DNA from: Candidatus Aegiribacteria sp.
GTDB taxonomy: Bacteria > Fermentibacterota > Fermentibacteria > Fermentibacterales > JCC-6
Reading direction: 5' to 3'
Assembly: GCA_023138735.1 (NCBI GenBank)
Contig: JAGLOY010000046.1
Coordinates: 1 to 64,000, forward strand
DNA length: 64,000 nt
Of the stretch, positions 61,184 to 64,000 are shown one piece after another; position 1 is the stretch's first letter; each line of letters starts with the position of its first letter. The position numbers and the translations under genes are program-made. The notes below the pieces were generated by a model. It did no database searches. It was given only the letters and a program-made list of their open reading frames with translations, and had not been told where the DNA came from.

Positions 61184-61645
61184 CTAGAAATCATCATTCT
61201 TGATTCTTTTGACACCGGTTGCCAGCGAACTTACATTGAAAAGCTTCCAGATACCATCGTTGTTCTTCCTGAGGTGTACCGGTGTGGGCATGTCCTTTCC
61301 GCCGCTCTGGATGAATATCTTCGATTCCTGTTCGCCTCTGTTTGAATTTGCGAGTATCTCCATAGGGTGGTCGTAATCGCAGCGGTAGCTGTTCTCCGGC
61401 GTTCCGCCCAGGTAGGATTTCGCGCTGTTACCGCCGTCATTGCAGAAATACTCCAGAAAAGCATCTCTGCCTGGAGATCCGTCCTGGCGCAGGTACTGCT
61501 CCGGGAGGGTAAGTACGATCATCCTGCTGCCCTCTTCAGGGTTATCAAGATATTCGATAACACCTATCAGAAATGCTCTGATAGCTCCAAGCTCTGATTT
61601 GCTCCATTCCTGTTCCCAATTCTCACTGAATTTCTGATAGTCCAC
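61184..61645 (-). CDS. Hypothetical protein
   Basis: GTG 61645 preceded by GGAGGAAAT; coherent soluble protein MDYQKFSENWEQEWSKSELGAIRAF...GIWKLFNVSSLATGVKRI. Confidence 0.65.
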   Translation of the reverse strand: MDYQKFSENWEQEWSKSELGAIRAFLIGVIEYLDNPEEGSRMIVLTLPEQYLRQDGSPGRDAFLEYFCNDGGNSAKSYLGGTPENSYRCDYDHPMEILANSNRGEQESKIFIQSGGKDMPTPVHLRKNNDGIWKLFNVSSLATGVKRIKNDDF

Positions 61646-61741
61646 ATTTCCTCCCTGTGAGAGTTTATCCTGCAAAGAATTACAATACTCAGAAACATAG
61701 GATACCGTCAAATCAAACAGAACCGAAAAGGATACTGTCAA

Positions 61742-61770
61742 TTGACATGACATTTTTCCGCTGATAGTAT
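61742..61770 (+). promoter_or_regulatory. Sigma70-like promoter of the slipin gene
   Basis: TTGACA (61742-61747), 17-bp spacer, TAGTAT (61765-61770). Confidence 0.4.
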
Positions 61771-61815
61771 AAAACAGCGACAGGTTATAATTGAAACAGC
61801 ATCGGGAGGGGAAAC

Positions 61816-62733
61816 ATGTTCAGGCGAAATCCGGTTCAGAACTTCATTAGAAATCTTGTAAGGCTAGTTATTCTCGTACCACTGTGGTTGCTGCTGGTCT
61901 GGTCCGACATTGCCAAATTTGAATCCATGTACATCTGGATAGCCATAAAAACCATTGCACTGCTCTGGTTTGCCAACGTGTTCGCGAAGATGTTCTTCAT
62001 CATTCCGCAGTGGCAGAGAATAGTACTTCTAAGGCTGGGAAGATCTGTGGGAGCCAGGGGCCCCGGGGTCATCATCGTACCGCCTTTCATATACTCTCTT
62101 GCCAGGACAATAGATATCAGGATAACCACTTACGAGGTAAAGGCAACAAAAACACTCACCAAGGATAACATTCCCATTGATGTTACCGCTGCAGTCGAAC
62201 TGGAAGTAGAGAACCCGGAACGAGCCGCAATTGAGGTCCAGAATTACTGGAAAACCACTGAATGGGCATCCATGGAAGCTCTTAAAAGCACGATCGGCAG
62301 GAACGACCTCAGGCCGCTTCTCAGCGAAACGGATCGAATCGCAAGCGATTTAAAAAGCATCATAGACGGCGAAGCTGTCGATTACGGTGTGAACGTCAGA
62401 GCAGTCCGTATAACCGATGTAGGAACACCGCCTTCATTGATCGAGGAGCTTGCAGTTATAGCCCGTGCGGAACGTGCAGCCAAAGCCAAGATAATACAGG
62501 CAGAGGCGGAGAAGACTGTGGCCATATCCCTGAAAGAGGCTTCGGAATTACTTGCCCAGCAGCCCGATGCCATGAAGCTGCGGCAGATACAGGCCCTTCT
62601 TGATATCTCGAAGGAAGAGAGTTCCATGGTTATCATATACCCCATGGACAGCCTGACGGGCAAGCAGATTGCCTCTGCGACTGCGGGTAACCAGACTGGT
62701 ATGGACAGAAGCATTTCAACTGCTCAGTTCTAG
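61816..62733 (+). CDS. Slipin/stomatin-like SPFH protein
   Basis: QWQRIVLLRLGRSVGARGPGVIIVPPFIYSLARTIDIRITTYEVKATKTLTKDNIPIDVTAAVELEVENPERAAIEVQNY. Confidence 0.9.
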   Translation: MFRRNPVQNFIRNLVRLVILVPLWLLLVWSDIAKFESMYIWIAIKTIALLWFANVFAKMFFIIPQWQRIVLLRLGRSVGARGPGVIIVPPFIYSLARTIDIRITTYEVKATKTLTKDNIPIDVTAAVELEVENPERAAIEVQNYWKTTEWASMEALKSTIGRNDLRPLLSETDRIASDLKSIIDGEAVDYGVNVRAVRITDVGTPPSLIEELAVIARAERAAKAKIIQAEAEKTVAISLKEASELLAQQPDAMKLRQIQALLDISKEESSMVIIYPMDSLTGKQIASATAGNQTGMDRSISTAQF

Positions 62734-62766
62734 TGCAGGGAGACTAAAAGAAGATCAGGAGGGTAG

Positions 62767-63192
62767 CTACTCCTCTACTGAAGGGCTGATGCCTGTTTTC
62801 TTCCACTGAAGGAATTGCTGAATTATCTTCCGGTGGTCAAAGGCAATAACATCTGGAAGATCGTACGGAGAGAAAGCAACAGCTTTCTCGGCATCATCCC
62901 CGCCTTCGGGACAGCCGTCGGCTTTGCAGTAGTACACTACACTCACAGTGTCTCCTCTGGGGTCTCTCCAGGGCTTTGAGTAGACATGAAAAATGCTTAC
63001 CACATCTATGTCCAGGGAGGTTTCCTCCCTGGCTTCCCTTCGTACCGCCTCGGCCAGGCTTTCCCCCGGATCTACAAACCCCCCGGGAATAGCCCATCCC
63101 GGAGGAGGGTACCTGCGCTTGATCAGTACTATGTTCCCATCAGTTAGTTCGATTATCGCGTCGACTGTAATAAGCGGTGTTAAGGGTCTCAT
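62767..63192 (-). CDS. NUDIX hydrolase
   Basis: GFVDPGESLAEAVRREAREETSLDI (GX5EX7REUXEEXGU). Confidence 0.93.
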   Translation of the reverse strand: MRPLTPLITVDAIIELTDGNIVLIKRRYPPPGWAIPGGFVDPGESLAEAVRREAREETSLDIDVVSIFHVYSKPWRDPRGDTVSVVYYCKADGCPEGGDDAEKAVAFSPYDLPDVIAFDHRKIIQQFLQWKKTGISPSVEE

Positions 63193-63285
63193 CCTGTCTC
63201 CATTTGTTACGTTTGGAACAATCAGTGTATATTACCGTATATATACGATGCAGACCGATGGAGAACACCTCTTGAAAGGACAGAA

Positions 63286-63744
63286 ATGAAGAAGTATCTG
63301 ATAGTACTTATGATCGCGGGCCTTATCACGGGGGCCTGCGGTAATTCTGAGAGCGCTTCCGATGAAACACCCGGGGGGCAGCCGGTAGAAACGACTGGAG
63401 AACTTACCTGGTTCGAAGATGATTTTGATGCCGCCAGTGCTGAAGCAGCCGCATCGGGAAAACTGTTGCTCATTGATATGTATGCAGACTGGTGCGGTCC
63501 CTGCGTAACCCTTGGAGAAGAGTATTTTACAAGCGAGGAGATGCGGCCGGTTCTTTCGAACTTCGTTCTTCTGAGGCTTGATGTAGATAATCCTGTTGTT
63601 GCCCCTTACGCCCAGCAGTACAATGTATCGGCAATTCCATGTGTGGTAATAACCGAGGCCGACGGCACGGAAATCGACAGAATAGTCGGTACCACACCTA
63701 CAATAGGGGAATATGTAACCGCTCTTGAAGCAATTATTCAGTAG
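63286..63744 (+). CDS. Thioredoxin-like lipoprotein
   Basis: Lipobox LITGAC; LLIDMYADWCGPCVTLGEEYF; VSAIPCVVIT. Confidence 0.9.
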   Translation: MKKYLIVLMIAGLITGACGNSESASDETPGGQPVETTGELTWFEDDFDAASAEAAASGKLLLIDMYADWCGPCVTLGEEYFTSEEMRPVLSNFVLLRLDVDNPVVAPYAQQYNVSAIPCVVITEADGTEIDRIVGTTPTIGEYVTALEAIIQ

Positions 63745-63771
63745 CCCACAGGGAATTCTTTCGATGAAAAT

Positions 63772-63795
63772 GCGGGGAGTTTCAACACTCCCCGC
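63772..63795 (+). terminator. Stem-loop terminator
   Basis: GCGGGGAGT-TTCAAC-ACTCCCCGC then TTATCC. Confidence 0.65.
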
Positions 63796-63813
63796 TTATC
63801 CACAAATTAGCGA

Positions 63814-63842
63814 TTGACAGTTACGGAATGTAAACATATGTT
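63814..63842 (+). promoter_or_regulatory. Sigma70-like promoter overlapped by palindrome
   Basis: TTGACA (63814-63819), 17-bp spacer, TATGTT (63837-63842). Confidence 0.45.
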
Positions 63843-63854
63843 TACATTCCGTAA
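63821..63854. repeat. Perfect 34-bp palindrome, operator-like
   Basis: TTACGGAATGTAAACAT|ATGTTTACATTCCGTAA, no mismatch, no loop. Confidence 0.95.
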
Positions 63855-63894
63855 GGTATTTCTTTGAAACCTGTTTAATGGTACCAGATTGCTG

Positions 63895-64000
63895 ATGTAC
63901 CATAGAATCATTGCCAATATGATATCGCATGTTCAGTGCAGAAGCATACTCAACAGGATTAGTCAGCCGGACAACTGGTTCGGTCTCTGGTACAACGTGA
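63895..64000 (+). CDS. Start of a radical SAM protein (SPL-like family), truncated by window end
   Basis: Frame from ATG 63895 or 63919 reads MISHVQCRSILNRISQPDNWFGLWYNV, resembling the N-terminus before an NPYRGCxHxCxYC radical SAM motif; motif itself is off-window. Confidence 0.5.
   Translation, partial: MYHRIIANMISHVQCRSILNRISQPDNWFGLWYNV

Noticed and set aside
61816-62733. Slipin-NfeD (nfeD/stomatin) operon
   Set aside because: No NfeD-like gene is adjacent; the next gene is a NUDIX hydrolase on the opposite strand.
63796-63999. Minus-strand open frame running in from the window edge (HVVPETEPVVRLTNPVEYASALNMRYHIGNDSMVHQ...CG*)
   Set aside because: The opposite strand has a better candidate (ILNRISQPDNWFGLWYNV, radical SAM-like) with an upstream promoter; the minus frame also crosses the palindrome and has no recognisable family.
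1-64000. CRISPR arrays, tRNA/rRNA genes, transposases, phage genes, toxin-antitoxin pairs
   Set aside because: Scanned by eye in intergenic spaces and the ORF list; nothing met even a loose standard. A tRNAscan-SE, Infernal and ISfinder run would be decisive.

Overview
The window is a gene-dense bacterial chromosome segment with about 64 plausible protein genes and no rRNA, tRNA, CRISPR array or intact mobile element that I could recognise. Abundant lipoproteins, OmpA and porin-like proteins and a Wza/Wzz-type pair indicate a Gram-negative-type envelope. The gene mix suggests an uncultivated phylum-level lineage, but taxonomy is only inference. Main blocks: a heterodimeric ABC exporter; a PflA-like radical SAM gene; a TPP-riboswitch-controlled thiM-thiE-thi4 operon; a secreted repeat protein with C-terminal HEAT-like repeats; argF; polysaccharide export genes; eno-ftsB-rsgA; two response regulators in tandem; a sigma54 activator followed by hflK-hflC; glyS-recO-corC-ybeY-pgpH-phoH; rho-rpmE-DUF1385-prfA-prmC-ispG-glnA; a PAS hybrid kinase; nth-rnd; OmpA; a slipin; and the start of a radical SAM gene at the right edge. 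Most notable observations: (i) rsgA and recO reading frames extend upstream of every ATG/GTG/TTG, implying CTG and ATT start codons; (ii) an integron attC-like folded site lies next to a cupin gene; (iii) a perfect 34-bp palindrome overlies a sigma70-like promoter; (iv) several proteins have degenerate catalytic motifs (beta-lactamase-like, GGDEF, receiver, one ABC site); (v) a bacterial Thi4 has His at the sulfur-donor position; (vi) one secreted protein carries about 12 GxDxY/QGxG repeats. No convincing new defence or mobile system was found. All assignments come from reading motifs by eye; no database search was run.
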